Source of the DNA: Arthrobacter caoxuetaonis
GTDB taxonomy: Bacteria > Actinomycetota > Actinomycetes > Actinomycetales > Micrococcaceae
NCBI RefSeq assembly: GCF_023921125.1
Contig: NZ_CP099466.1
Location: forward strand, 1,984,001-2,048,000
DNA: 64,000 nt
Direction of reading: 5' to 3'
The notes beneath the pieces are model-generated. The model saw only the letters and a list, made by a program, of their open reading frames with translations. It was not told where the DNA came from and did not search any database. A program made the translations under genes and the position numbers. Each line of letters starts with the position of its first letter. Within the stretch, counting starts at the first letter, position 1. Positions 43,863 through 52,515 of the stretch are shown piece after piece.

Positions 43863-45656
43863 CTAGGAAGCGGGAGCCTCGGCCGGCTTGTCCTGCTTCT
43901 TCTCCGGCTTGAAGTCGACGCCGGCTTCCTTGCGCTGCTGGGCACTGATCGGCGCCGGAGCGGAGGTCAGCGGATCGTAGCCGCCGCCGGACTTCGGGAA
44001 GGCGATGACGTCGCGGATCGAGTCGGCGCCGGCCAGCAGGGCCACCACACGGTCCCAGCCGAAGGCGATGCCGCCGTGCGGCGGAGCGCCGTACTTGAAG
44101 CCTTCGAGCAGGAAGCCGAACTGCTCCTGGGCGGTCTCCTCGGAGATGCCCATGACCTTGAACACGCGTTCCTGCACATCGCGCTGGTGGATACGGATGG
44201 AACCGCCGCCGATCTCATTGCCGTTGCAGACAATGTCGTAGGCGTAGGCCAGGGCCGAGCCGGGATCCGTATCGAAGGTGTCCATGAACTCGGGCTTCGG
44301 GGAGGTGAAGGCGTGGTGCACCGCAGTCCACTCGCCTTCGCCTGCGGCGACGTCACCGGCGGCAACGGCCGCGGCGGCGGGCTCGAACATCGGGGCGTCA
44401 ACGATCCAGACGAAAGCCCAGTCCTTCGGATCGATGAGGCCGGTGCGGTGGCCGATTTCAACACGGGCAGCGCCAAGCAGGGCCCGCGCCGAGGACGCGT
44501 CGCCGGCGGCGAAGAAGATGCAGTCGCCGGGCTTGGCGCCGACCTTCTCTGCCAGGTTTTCGCGCTCGAAGTCGGTGAGGTTCTTGGCGACCGGTCCGGT
44601 GAGGGTTCCGTCTTCCTGAACCAGGACGTAGGCCAGGCCCTTGGCACCGCGCTGCTTGGCCCATTCCTGCCAGGCATCGAGGGTGCGGCGGGCCTGCGAG
44701 GCACCGCCGGGCATGACCACGGCGCCGACGTAGGGTGCCTGGAAGACGCGGAAGGTGGTGTCCTTGAAGAACTCGGTGAGCTCGGTCAGTTCCAGGCCGA
44801 AGCGCAGGTCCGGCTTGTCCGAACCGTAGCGGGCCATGGCGTCGGCGTAGGTCATCCGGGCGATCGGGGTCTGGATCTCGACGCCGATCAGCTTCCAGAG
44901 TGCCTTCACGATCTGCTCGCCGAGGGCAATGATGTCATTCTCTTCGACGAAGCTCGCTTCGATATCCAGCTGGGTGAACTCCGGCTGGCGGTCGGCGCGG
45001 AAGTCCTCGTCGCGGTAGCAGCGGGCAATCTGGTAGTACTTCTCGAAGCCGCCTACCTGCAGGAGCTGCTTGAACAGCTGCGGGGACTGCGGCAGCGCGT
45101 ACCAGGAACCGGGTGCCAGGCGCGCAGGCACCACGAAGTCGCGGGCGCCTTCCGGGGTGGAACGGGTCAGGGTGGGGGTTTCGATTTCGACGAAGCCCTC
45201 GCCGTGCAGCAGTTCGCGGGCTACGCGGTTGGCCTCGGAGCGCAGGCGCATCGCGGCGGCCGGGGCCGGGCGGCGCAGGTCAAGGTACCGGTGGCGCAGG
45301 CGTGCCTCTTCGCCGACCTCCACGTGCTCGTCGATCTGGAACGGCAGCGGATCGGAGGTGTTCAGGATGACGACGTCGTCGGCAATGACCTCCACCTCGC
45401 CGGTGGCCAGGGCAGGGTTCTCGTTGCCTTCGGGGCGGCGCTCGACCTTGCCGGTGATCTGCAGGACGTACTCATTGCGCAGGCCGTGGAAGACGTCCTC
45501 TTCACGGACAACAACCTGGGCGACACCGGAGGCATCACGCAGGTCGAGGAAGGCCACGCCTCCGTGGTCCCGGCGGCGGGCTACCCAGCCGGCCAGGGTG
45601 ACGGTCTGTCCAATATGCTCGGCCCTCAGGGAACCAAGGGCATGTGTGCGCAGCAC
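43863..45656 (-). CDS. aspS: aspartyl-tRNA synthetase
   Basis: A 597-residue class IIb synthetase. An N-terminal OB-fold ([23 protein letters not shown]) is followed by the catalytic core with [10 protein letters not shown], motif 2 [22 protein letters not shown] and motif 3 [15 protein letters not shown], plus the bacterial GAD insertion domain. A Lys/Pro-rich tail ([15 protein letters not shown]) is extra. The frame is open to 45707, but GTG 45656 has GAAAGGA ahead and gives the usual (M)[10 protein letters not shown] start. It is divergent from the APC permease gene. Confidence 0.97.
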   Translation of the reverse strand: MLRTHALGSLRAEHIGQTVTLAGWVARRRDHGGVAFLDLRDASGVAQVVVREEDVFHGLRNEYVLQITGKVERRPEGNENPALATGEVEVIADDVVILNTSDPLPFQIDEHVEVGEEARLRHRYLDLRRPAPAAAMRLRSEANRVARELLHGEGFVEIETPTLTRSTPEGARDFVVPARLAPGSWYALPQSPQLFKQLLQVGGFEKYYQIARCYRDEDFRADRQPEFTQLDIEASFVEENDIIALGEQIVKALWKLIGVEIQTPIARMTYADAMARYGSDKPDLRFGLELTELTEFFKDTTFRVFQAPYVGAVVMPGGASQARRTLDAWQEWAKQRGAKGLAYVLVQEDGTLTGPVAKNLTDFERENLAEKVGAKPGDCIFFAAGDASSARALLGAARVEIGHRTGLIDPKDWAFVWIVDAPMFEPAAAAVAAGDVAAGEGEWTAVHHAFTSPKPEFMDTFDTDPGSALAYAYDIVCNGNEIGGGSIRIHQRDVQERVFKVMGISEETAQEQFGFLLEGFKYGAPPHGGIAFGWDRVVALLAGADSIRDVIAFPKSGGGYDPLTSAPAPISAQQRKEAGVDFKPEKKQDKPAEAPAS

Positions 45657-45783
45657 AGCAGTCCTTTCAACTTCGATTGGTTGCGGAAACCACCTGTTTC
45701 CGCCCATTGTGAGTAGAGATCTTCTTTGAGTTTACCGGTGATACCTTCTGTTCCCGGCCAAGGGCAGACTGATCGGAGGATGA

Positions 45784-47055
45784 GTGTCCGGCAACGCTGC
45801 CATGCACCGCCCGCTGGGCGGCTTCGACGCGACGACTGCCGGCATCGGATCCATCGTGGGCGCCGGAGTCTTCGTCGTCTTCCCCGCGGCCGTGGCTGCG
45901 GACGGCGGCCCGCTGGCGTTACCGCTGGCGATCGCCGCCGTCGTCGCCTATGCGTGCGGCGTCGCGATTTTCCAGATCAGCGCGGCGCTGGATGAGGGCC
46001 AGGCCAATTACGACGACGGCGGCACCCGGGCGGCGCGGGTCATCCTTGGCCCCACTGCGGCTTTCGTCACCGGATGGATCTTCCTGTGCTCCCGGCTGGC
46101 GGCAGCTGCGGTGGCGGCGCTGATGCTGGGCACCTACCTGCTGCCGGACTATGGCGTTGCGGTGGCAATAGGCGCGGTCACAGGAACTGCCCTGCTTAAC
46201 CTGGCCGGCGCGACGCGCAGCGATTGGGTGTCCCGGTTCATTGTCGCGTTCGTGATCGCCGTGCTTGCCTTCGTTGCCGTGGTGGCATTCAACTCGGATC
46301 AGCCCGGCGGGATCCCGAAACTCGCTACGCTGCCTGAACCCGGCTTTACCGGGGTGCTGGAAAGCTCGGCGCTGCTGTACTTCGCGTTCATTGGCTACGG
46401 CTATCTGGCTTCGCTGGGGCCGCACGTCCGCTCCCCTGGACGCAACATTCCGCTGGCGCTGCCGGCAGCTATCGCCGTCGTTTTGGGCCTGTACCTGGTG
46501 CTGGGTGAATCGCTTCTCAGCTATTTCGGAGCGCCGGGACTCGCGGGGCAAACCGCACCCATGGTGGTCCCGGTGGCTGACATGAGCGGCGGCGTGGGGA
46601 CCGGCGTCGTCCTGATTGCCGCGGCTGCCGCTGGGCTCGGCGCGCTCTCTGCCCTGAACGCGGGCTGCGCCCGCATCGCCGCGTCCATGGCCGCCGAAGG
46701 CGAACTCCCCCGGCTGTTCGGCAGCCAGCGGTCCGTCCTCCGGGGGCGGCCGGAAACGCCCTGGGTCGGCGTGGTGGCCGGAGCCGGCGTCGTCATTGTC
46801 CTCATCTTGGCCTTCCCGGCGCCCACGCTGCTGGGGGTCGCGGCATTTACCGGGCTGCTCTATGCCGGGGGCACCGCGGCGATCGCCTTCACGCTGCACT
46901 CGCGGCGCTGGTATACGCCGCGCGCACTGAACGTGCTGGGCCTTGCCGGAGCGCTGCTGCTGGCGCTGTCCCTTCCGCTGCTGGACATCGCGCTGGGGCT
47001 GATGGCGGTTGTTGCCGGTGCCGTGGTGCGGCTGACGTTCCGGCGGGGACGTTGA
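45784..47055 (+). CDS. APC family amino acid permease
   Basis: A 423-residue transporter with about 12 hydrophobic helices. The first helix carries GIGSIVGAGVFVVFP, matching the substrate-binding G(S/A)IxGxGIF unwound motif of the APC superfamily. LLYFAFIGYGYLASLGPHVRSPGRNIPLAL is the conserved helix 6/loop region. The substrate is unknown (amino acid or amine). GTG 45784 follows GGAGG closely; ATG 45802 is an alternative start. It is divergent from aspS across 127 bases. Confidence 0.87.
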   Translation: MSGNAAMHRPLGGFDATTAGIGSIVGAGVFVVFPAAVAADGGPLALPLAIAAVVAYACGVAIFQISAALDEGQANYDDGGTRAARVILGPTAAFVTGWIFLCSRLAAAAVAALMLGTYLLPDYGVAVAIGAVTGTALLNLAGATRSDWVSRFIVAFVIAVLAFVAVVAFNSDQPGGIPKLATLPEPGFTGVLESSALLYFAFIGYGYLASLGPHVRSPGRNIPLALPAAIAVVLGLYLVLGESLLSYFGAPGLAGQTAPMVVPVADMSGGVGTGVVLIAAAAAGLGALSALNAGCARIAASMAAEGELPRLFGSQRSVLRGRPETPWVGVVAGAGVVIVLILAFPAPTLLGVAAFTGLLYAGGTAAIAFTLHSRRWYTPRALNVLGLAGALLLALSLPLLDIALGLMAVVAGAVVRLTFRRGR

Positions 47056-47106
47056 CTGCCCCTGTATCGTGGAAGCCAGCAACACGTCTATGACATGGGG
47101 GTTTAC

Positions 47107-47301
47107 GTGCAGAAGTTCACCAAGGTTCCGGGTCTGAAACTGCTGGTCCCCCAGCTCCTGCTGCTGGCGCTGGCTCTGGTCCTGAATCTCTCTATTCCGG
47201 AAAAGAGCGCCCTAGTCTGGACCGCTTCAGCCCTGCTGGCGATCGCGGTCCTTCTGACTCTGCTGTCGGTCCTGCTGGCCCGTAAGCACGCTGCCGCTTA
47301 G
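47107..47301 (+). CDS. small hypothetical protein with two membrane helices
   Basis: A 64-residue protein with two hydrophobic helices (LLVPQLLLLALALVLNLSI and WTASALLAIAVLLTLLSVLLA) joined by a short PEKSAL loop, and a basic RKH end. GTG 47107 is preferred because GGGGG lies five bases ahead; ATG 47095 in the same frame has no ribosome site. It is convergent with the deaminase gene, overlapping it by four bases. The family is not recognised. Confidence 0.6.
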   Translation: MQKFTKVPGLKLLVPQLLLLALALVLNLSIPEKSALVWTASALLAIAVLLTLLSVLLARKHAAA

Positions 47302-48299
47302 GCGGTTCCCGCCACCAGCAGCCAGGCTTCCACTTCCGCGAGCAGCTCCGCTTTGCGCTCATCCGACGCGAACGACGCCGTAATGGAGTTCTCCGCGAGC
47401 CTGGCCAGCTGCGCGGGGTTGAGGTCGAAGGTCTCCCGCAGGACGGCGAAATTGTCATCGACGTAGCCGCCGAAATAGGCAGGATCATCGGAGTTCACCG
47501 AGACGTTCAGACCCTGTTCCAGCAGCAGCGGGAGCGGATGGGATTCCAGTGAATCGACGGCCTGGAGCCGGACGTTGGAGAGCGGGCAGATGGTCAGCGG
47601 GATCTGGTCACGTTCCAGCCGGGCGACCAGCTCCGGGTCATCCATGCAGCGGATGCCGTGGTCAATCCGGTCCACCAGCAGCAGGTCCAGGGCCTGTTCG
47701 ATGTAGTGCGACGGCCCCTCCTCCCCCGCGTGCGCGACCAGCTTGAGGCCGGCGGCACGGGCCTGCTCATAGAGCGGCACAAAGTTCTCCGGCGGGTTGC
47801 CCAGCTCGGCAGAGTCCAGGCCGATGCCGATGATCGGGGCCTTCATGGCCAGCAGCTCTGCGAGGACCCCGGATGCTTCCTCCTCCGGACGATCGCGGAG
47901 GAAGGCTGCGATCAGCGCCGTGGAGATGCCGTACTCCGCCTCGGAGATTTCCAGCACCGAGGCCACACCGCCAATACAGGTTTCCAGCGCGACGCCGCGG
48001 GCCAGGTGCGCCTGCGGGTCCACCATCAGTTCCACGTGCCGGACGCCGGCTGCCGCGGCGCGGGCCAGGTAGGCGCGGGTCATGTCCGCAAAGTCCGCTT
48101 CGGTCCGCAGCACGTCCATGTTGGCGTAGTAAAGGTCCAGGAAGGACTGCAGGTCCGTGAACTCGTAGCGGGCTCGGAGTTCGTCCAGATCCGCGTAGGG
48201 CAGCTCGATGCCGTTGCGGGCAGCCAGTTCGAAGATCAGTTCCGGTTCCAGCGTTCCTTCAATGTGGAGGTGGAGTTCGGCGCAGGGCAGCTTGCTCAA
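47298..48299 (-). CDS. add: adenosine/adenine deaminase
   Basis: A 333-residue zinc amidohydrolase of the adenosine deaminase superfamily. ELHLHIEGTLEPELIFELA holds the HxH ligands, LVAHAGEEGP the third His with the catalytic Glu, IDHGIRCMDD the His base, and VNSDDPAYFGGYVDDN the Asp pair. The last two motifs fit the adenine deaminase (type 2 ADE) branch better than classical adenosine deaminase, so adenine to hypoxanthine is the more likely reaction; annotation pipelines usually name it Add. It belongs to purine salvage. It is a monocistronic leftward gene. Confidence 0.88.
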   Translation of the reverse strand: MSKLPCAELHLHIEGTLEPELIFELAARNGIELPYADLDELRARYEFTDLQSFLDLYYANMDVLRTEADFADMTRAYLARAAAAGVRHVELMVDPQAHLARGVALETCIGGVASVLEISEAEYGISTALIAAFLRDRPEEEASGVLAELLAMKAPIIGIGLDSAELGNPPENFVPLYEQARAAGLKLVAHAGEEGPSHYIEQALDLLLVDRIDHGIRCMDDPELVARLERDQIPLTICPLSNVRLQAVDSLESHPLPLLLEQGLNVSVNSDDPAYFGGYVDDNFAVLRETFDLNPAQLARLAENSITASFASDERKAELLAEVEAWLLVAGTA

Positions 48300-48445
48300 G
48301 GGGGTCCTCTCAAAAGTTCCGTCCGGCGTGGCGCGCCGCGCCGTCCTCTTAAGCCTAGGTTGCCTTCGCCGCGGAGACCATTCCGGGAATGCGGACAGGG
48401 AAGCTGCGCGTCAGCGTCCCGGGAACATCCCCGGGTGGCCGAAAA

Positions 48446-49492
48446 CTACAGGGAGGATTGCGATGGCTCCGGCTGCTCGCCGGCCAGCCAGCCGACGACG
48501 CCGGCCGCAGGTCCGCTCGGAGCGCTGCGCCAACCGGTTCCAGCCCACAGATGGAGGGTATCGGCGTCGGCGGATTTACCGGCGGCCTGGCGCAGGGCGC
48601 GGGTGAGGTGGTGGACGGCGGGATAGGCGTTCAGCGCATCCGGCTCGTGCCGGTCGATAAAAGCGTTGCGCAGCGCCCGTGCCGGACGGCCCGTGAAGGC
48701 CCGGGTAGGGACGGTTTCAGTGAAGGTATCGTCGGCCAGGGCTGTCCGGTGCGTTGGCGAGGTGCCGGCTTCGTCGGCGCGCAGCAGCAGCGTGCCCACG
48801 GCCACCGCTTCGGCACCGGCTGCCAGCAGTGTGCGGACCGCAGCGGGTCCGTCGACGCCGCCCGCGGCAATGATCGGCAGAACCGTCTCTGCGCTGACTG
48901 AGCGGACCAGGTCTTCGGTGCTAACCGGCTCAATCCTGCGTGCCGGGTCGAAGGTGGCACTGTGTCCGCCGGCGTCGGGGCCCTGCACCACCAGCCCGTC
49001 CACACCCGCTGCCTCCGCTTGGCGTGCTTCCGCGGGCAAGGTTACCGAGGCAAGGACGCGGGTCCCGGCAGCCTGCAGCGCGGCAATATCCGCCGGCTCC
49101 GGCAGGGCGAAGGTCAGCGATACAACCGGGACCGGATCGCGGAGAAGGAGCGCGAGTTTTTCCTCCCAGAAGTCCACGTCGGCCACTGACTGCTCGCTGA
49201 GGGTCAGCCCGTAGCGGTCTGCTTCGGGCTGCAGCCGCCGGGCATAGGCGCGGAAGGCAGCTTCGTCGACGGGATCCGGGGCCGGAACGAAAAGGTTCAC
49301 GCCGAAGGGATGCCCACTGGCTCGGAGCATGCTGATCTCCGCGGCGAGGGCCTCCGGCGTTTTGTAGCCGCCTGCCAGGAATGGAAACCCGCCAGCTTCG
49401 GCAACGGCGGAGGCCAGCGCCGTCGTCGTTGGTCCACCGGCCATGGGTGCAGCGGCAATCGGCAGGCGGGAGGGCAGGATGGGATGGTTCAT
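48446..49492 (-). CDS. nitronate monooxygenase (NPD family)
   Basis: A 348-residue FMN-dependent TIM-barrel enzyme. IAAAPMAGGPTTTALASAVAEAGGFPFLAGGY opens the barrel, and VQGPDAGGH and IIAAGGVDGPAAVRTLLAAGAEAVAVGT provide the phosphate-binding and active-site His segments of class I/II nitronate monooxygenases. It oxidises alkyl nitronates (detoxification of propionate 3-nitronate). The frame is open to 49597; ATG 49492 with GAAAGG upstream was chosen. The HTH gene ends 28 bases upstream on the same strand and may be co-transcribed. Confidence 0.9.
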   Translation of the reverse strand: MNHPILPSRLPIAAAPMAGGPTTTALASAVAEAGGFPFLAGGYKTPEALAAEISMLRASGHPFGVNLFVPAPDPVDEAAFRAYARRLQPEADRYGLTLSEQSVADVDFWEEKLALLLRDPVPVVSLTFALPEPADIAALQAAGTRVLASVTLPAEARQAEAAGVDGLVVQGPDAGGHSATFDPARRIEPVSTEDLVRSVSAETVLPIIAAGGVDGPAAVRTLLAAGAEAVAVGTLLLRADEAGTSPTHRTALADDTFTETVPTRAFTGRPARALRNAFIDRHEPDALNAYPAVHHLTRALRQAAGKSADADTLHLWAGTGWRSAPSGPAAGVVGWLAGEQPEPSQSSL

Positions 49493-49520
49493 CGAGGCGC
49501 CTTTCTCAATGTAGGCCAGG

Positions 49521-49727
49521 TCATTCGGCGGCGGCCTGTCCGGGGGTAAACAGGTCCTCGATCCGGCAGTCGAAAACGGCGGCCAGCCGGAAGGCAAGCG
49601 GCAGTGACGGATCGTACCGGCCCTTTTCTATGGAGATGATGGTCTGCCGTGAGACTCCCAGTTCGTCAGCGAGGTACTGCTGGGACCAGCCGCGCTCTGA
49701 ACGACGGCGGCTCAGCGAGTTCTCCAT
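49521..49727 (-). CDS. XRE-family (Cro/C1-type) HTH regulator
   Basis: A 68-residue protein consisting almost entirely of a helix-turn-helix domain: RRRSERGWSQQYLADELGVSRQTIISIEKGRYDPSLPLAFRLAAVF, followed by DCRIEDLFTPG. This compact type usually pairs with a small membrane protein gene and represses its own operon. Its start overlaps the stop of the membrane protein gene by one base. A promoter with two GTACAGT words upstream of the pair is a good candidate operator. Confidence 0.92.
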   Translation of the reverse strand: MENSLSRRRSERGWSQQYLADELGVSRQTIISIEKGRYDPSLPLAFRLAAVFDCRIEDLFTPGQAAAE

Positions 49728-50188
49728 CAGGCAGCGGTTTTCTTTTGCCAGAGGTAGCGCACGCCGAAGTCCAGCATGGCGAAGGCCACCACGCCTCCCA
49801 GGACCAGCCCGGCAGTGCCCTCGGTTCCCAGGAACGTGAGGGCGGCGCAGCCCAGTCCCCCAACCAGGAGAATGTCCGTGAACGCGCCGCTGGCCGCTTT
49901 GTCATACCAGGCGGATTCGACGGAGTCTTCGGGTTTCTCGATGGCACCGGCGATAGTTGAGCGGTCAACGAGCACCACCCAGGCCAGCACCGCTGCGATA
50001 GGCAGCGTAAAGACGGCCATGATACCGAAGGCCAGCAGCGGGCGGTCTCCGTTCCGCAGCAGCATAAAGAGCCAGCCCAGTGCAGCTGACACAAGCACAG
50101 CAACGGCCAGCGAGGCGGCCAGCAACTGGGCGGTGCTGCCGCCAAACCGCGCACGGCCCCATTTGCTCCGGGCATTCTCCACGCTCAT
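49727..50188 (-). CDS. four-helix membrane protein paired with the XRE regulator
   Basis: A 153-residue protein with four hydrophobic helices (LAASLAVAVLVSAALGWLFML, LAFGIMAVFTLPIAAVLAWVVLV, FTDILLVGGLGCAALTFLG, AGLVLGGVVAFAMLDFGV) and a basic end. The function is unknown. Pairs of a small XRE regulator and a membrane protein are common in Gram-positive bacteria. It is the first gene of the two-gene operon; ATG 50188. Confidence 0.8.
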   Translation of the reverse strand: MSVENARSKWGRARFGGSTAQLLAASLAVAVLVSAALGWLFMLLRNGDRPLLAFGIMAVFTLPIAAVLAWVVLVDRSTIAGAIEKPEDSVESAWYDKAASGAFTDILLVGGLGCAALTFLGTEGTAGLVLGGVVAFAMLDFGVRYLWQKKTAA

Positions 50189-50229
50189 CAGTCAGCCTTT
50201 CTCCGGTTCGGAACCCACCTGTCAAGGAA

Positions 50230-50258
50230 ACTGTACTGTCAAGCGGACTGTACGTAAA
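50230..50258 (-). promoter_or_regulatory. promoter with repeated GTACAGT operator words
   Basis: On the minus strand TTTACG (50258-50253) and TACAGT (50235-50230) are 17 bases apart, a sigma-A-like promoter 42 bases before the start codon at 50188. GTACAGT occurs twice (50253-50247 and 50236-50230), 17 bases apart, over the promoter. They are candidate sites for the XRE regulator. Confidence 0.45.
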
Positions 50259-50260
50259 GG

Positions 50261-51313
50261 GTGTTTGACCATTGGGTCGCACTGCGAGGCGGACGACAGG
50301 CTCTTGCGTTGGAGCGCGCATGCTCTCAGGACGACGCGGCAGAAGTCGGCTTGAGCGAGATGGAAAATAAGTTCGTTCTGTTGGACGGCGATGAGCCGCC
50401 GCAACTTCCTTTGGCAGGATGCGGATACGACATTTGGAGGGCCAGCTTGGCCCACATGGGCGTCCTCACCGCGCCGGGGCTGCGGCGGCAGGGACATGCT
50501 GCCACTGCCGTTTCGGTTGCCGTGGGCGAGGCGATGGATGGGGCGGTCAAGGATCCCTCAGCGGGACTTTTGGGGCCTGAACTCATTCCCATTTACAGGC
50601 ATCCTCGTTTGATTCATAGTCTAGGCATGAGATGGGTTGGCACTCTCCCCGAAGACGCCCCCGACCCCCGCGCTGAATGGGTCGAGAACCTGACGCGCAT
50701 GCCCATTCCGGTGCTAGGGCTTATGCCCCAGCCGTCGCTGGAGGACACGGACTCCGTCAGCCTGAACTACGCCCTGGATGACCGTGGGTACAGCGAAATG
50801 ACAGCGAGCATCACCTACACCCTCTGGCGAAACCCGGATGATCGCTCAGACCCGGCTAACCTCGCGGACCTCGACGAGGAGACCCGAAGGGCGCTCGAAG
50901 AAGTTCCGCCATGGCCCCGGCCCCCTTGGCTGATCGAACAAGTGGAGCGAATGCGCTACCCGCAGCTGTGGGAGGCCGTGCGAACCACTTGGCACCGCGA
51001 GCCGTCCGAGTGCTCTTCACTTCAGAGCCTCCTGGCTGACCATGTCAACCACATCCTGATGAACCAGTATCGGCAGGAGCTCTGGCCCGGCGGTAAACCC
51101 TGGGACCAGCACGCACCCGCAGTGACCGGCCGGATGGTCAACAGCCCAGCCAGAACCGTTATCAACGGAGTCGACGTACCCGGTGCAGAGGTCGATACTG
51201 ACCCGTTCGTGTACGGCATCGGAGCCCGCCTCGCTGGCGGCGGCGTCGTGACCGCAGTACTTCCACGCGCTGATCTCAAACGGATCCAGGTCCGGTTCAC
51301 GATCCGAAGCTAA
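50261..51313 (+). CDS. chimeric ORF: GNAT acetyltransferase remnant joined to an unknown actinobacterial domain
   Basis: A 350-codon frame. Residues 25-130 match the C-terminal part of GNAT acetyltransferases: LDGDEPPQLPLAGCGYDIW, AHMGVLTAPGLRRQGHAATA (the R/QxxGxG/A acetyl-CoA motif), and a shortened LIPIYRHPRLIHSLGMRWVG where the family has a longer stretch. The N-terminal half of a GNAT is absent. From about residue 147 (MPIPVLGLMPQPSLEDTDSV) a different domain starts. It has SLNYALDDRGYSEMTASITYTLW, PPWPRPPWLIEQVERMRYPQLWEAV and DTDPFVYGIGARLAGGG, and resembles hypothetical proteins of actinobacteria. ATG 50699 may be the true start of that protein, and the upstream part would then be a pseudogene. 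GTG 50261 is the first start in the open frame. Confidence 0.6.
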   Translation: MFDHWVALRGGRQALALERACSQDDAAEVGLSEMENKFVLLDGDEPPQLPLAGCGYDIWRASLAHMGVLTAPGLRRQGHAATAVSVAVGEAMDGAVKDPSAGLLGPELIPIYRHPRLIHSLGMRWVGTLPEDAPDPRAEWVENLTRMPIPVLGLMPQPSLEDTDSVSLNYALDDRGYSEMTASITYTLWRNPDDRSDPANLADLDEETRRALEEVPPWPRPPWLIEQVERMRYPQLWEAVRTTWHREPSECSSLQSLLADHVNHILMNQYRQELWPGGKPWDQHAPAVTGRMVNSPARTVINGVDVPGAEVDTDPFVYGIGARLAGGGVVTAVLPRADLKRIQVRFTIRS

Positions 51314-51337
51314 CGGCCACACTTCTGTGCCCAAAAA

Positions 51338-51356
51338 GGGGATCGGCTACCGCGAC
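51338..51356 (+). repeat. degenerate copy of the dispersed islet repeat
   Basis: GGGGATCGGCTACCGCGAC resembles the unit in the gap at 54622 (GAGGGATCCCTTAGCGCGAC). It lies between the GNAT chimera and the SUMF1-fold gene. It is the weakest member of the set. Confidence 0.35.
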
Positions 51357-51393
51357 ACGACATTTCTACTTGCTGTGGTGGGAGTATGACGGA

Positions 51394-52140
51394 ATGGCTA
51401 CTCTCGATTTGCGTATTCTGCCCGCGGGAGAGGTTGAGCTGCACGACGAGCGACGCCGACGCCGCTGGTCCGTGGAGCTCGAGCCGTTCGAGATCGGAGT
51501 CGTTCCTATCACTAAGGCCGAATACGCGCAGGGGATGGGAACTGGCGAATCGATTGCACGTTCGCCCGCGGTCGACCTGAGCTGGTTTGATGCGGTCATG
51601 TTTTGCAACGCTGCGTCGGTTCGGGACGGCCTCGCACCCGTTTACCTAGTGAACAAGGAAGGCGTGACTTGGCAGACCGAAGTCTCCGGGTACCGGCTGC
51701 CAACGGAAGCTGAGTGGGAGTATGCCTGCCGAGCAGGTACGACCGGCCCGCACTACGGGCCCCTCGCGCACATCGCGTGGACGGCCGAGGATGAGGTGGA
51801 AGAACTTCAGGCTGTCGGGTCGAAGGAGCCTAACCTTTTCGGCTTGTATGACACTCTGGGGAACGCCTGGGAATGGTGCTGGGATCTGCTCGACCCAGCA
51901 CGCTATGGGGACTACCGGGTTTTCCGCGGAGGTGGATTCGCCGATAAGCGATGGAGCGTCCGGGCGTCCACACGGCGGGGCGGAGGGCCGGGGATGAAGC
52001 ATCCCGACGTCGGCATGCGAGTGGCCAAAGGGGCATTTCACACGGGGCAAGCAGCACAAGGTTGGTCAGCTGAGGCAGACATTGAGCGGGGAGTATTCAG
52101 CGGACCTTTGCCGTCAGGCTGGACGCCCCTGGCCGAATAA
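51394..52140 (+). CDS. SUMF1/EgtB-fold (formylglycine-generating enzyme-like) protein lacking catalytic cysteines
   Basis: A 248-residue protein of the FGE-sulfatase fold. GYRLPTEAEWEYACRAGT, NLFGLYDTLGNAWEWCWDLL and YRVFRGGGFADKRWSVRASTRR are the family signatures. In true formylglycine-generating enzymes the last region carries a Cys pair (LCHxSYC-like); here it reads FADKRWSVR, so the copper-binding active site is missing. It may act as a binding domain or be an unrelated-function FGE-like protein. No sulfatase gene is nearby. ATG 51394 was chosen with GGGAG upstream; the frame opens at 51370. Confidence 0.8.
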   Translation: MATLDLRILPAGEVELHDERRRRRWSVELEPFEIGVVPITKAEYAQGMGTGESIARSPAVDLSWFDAVMFCNAASVRDGLAPVYLVNKEGVTWQTEVSGYRLPTEAEWEYACRAGTTGPHYGPLAHIAWTAEDEVEELQAVGSKEPNLFGLYDTLGNAWEWCWDLLDPARYGDYRVFRGGGFADKRWSVRASTRRGGGPGMKHPDVGMRVAKGAFHTGQAAQGWSAEADIERGVFSGPLPSGWTPLAE

Positions 52141-52177
52141 CACATACCACCCATTTTGCGGCCCCCGTTGACGCGCA

Positions 52178-52194
52178 GAGGGATCCTCTAGCGC
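52178..52194 (+). repeat. dispersed islet repeat, partial copy
   Basis: GAGGGATCCTCTAGCGC matches the first half of the repeat at 54622-54647. It begins 38 bases after the stop of the SUMF1-fold gene. Confidence 0.5.
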
Positions 52195-52284
52195 TCATTC
52201 GAAGACTAGGCGTTTAGGAGCACAGTCGTTTGGGTTCCAGCATGCATGGAACCGGCACGGAGGGCCGTGCTCCATGGGCCGGCC

Positions 52285-52515
52285 TCATGCGCGCCGATCG
52301 GCGCTCCACCATACGTAGAGAAGCCACACCGCCAGGACCCAAAGGAGTACCGCGACGATGATGGTGGATGGCGACGGCCCAGGACTGCATTCACCGGCCA
52401 CGGCAACAAAGTCAGTACAGGTTCCCGCCCGCCAGAACATCGCCACCACGCCTGCAATCGACGCCGCAATGGCAGCATATAGCCACTTGAAACGACGTTT
52501 TCCCCGCTTGATCAC
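52285..52515 (-). CDS. small hypothetical membrane protein
   Basis: A 76-residue protein with a basic start (IKRGKRRFK), a first helix (WLYAAIAASIAGVVAMFW), a loop with two cysteines (GTCTDFVAVAGECSPGPSPS) that could form a disulfide outside, and a second helix (TIIVAVLLWVLAVWLLYVWW). GTG 52515 is preceded by AGGAGG at five bases, the best evidence that it is translated. No family recognised. It is flanked by copies of the islet repeat on both sides. Confidence 0.6.
   Translation of the reverse strand: MIKRGKRRFKWLYAAIAASIAGVVAMFWRAGTCTDFVAVAGECSPGPSPSTIIVAVLLWVLAVWLLYVWWSADRRA

Noticed and set aside
45657..45783. A T-box or other leader in front of aspS
   Set aside because: No specifier loop, AGGGUGG-type T-box word or antiterminator was recognisable in this short stretch.
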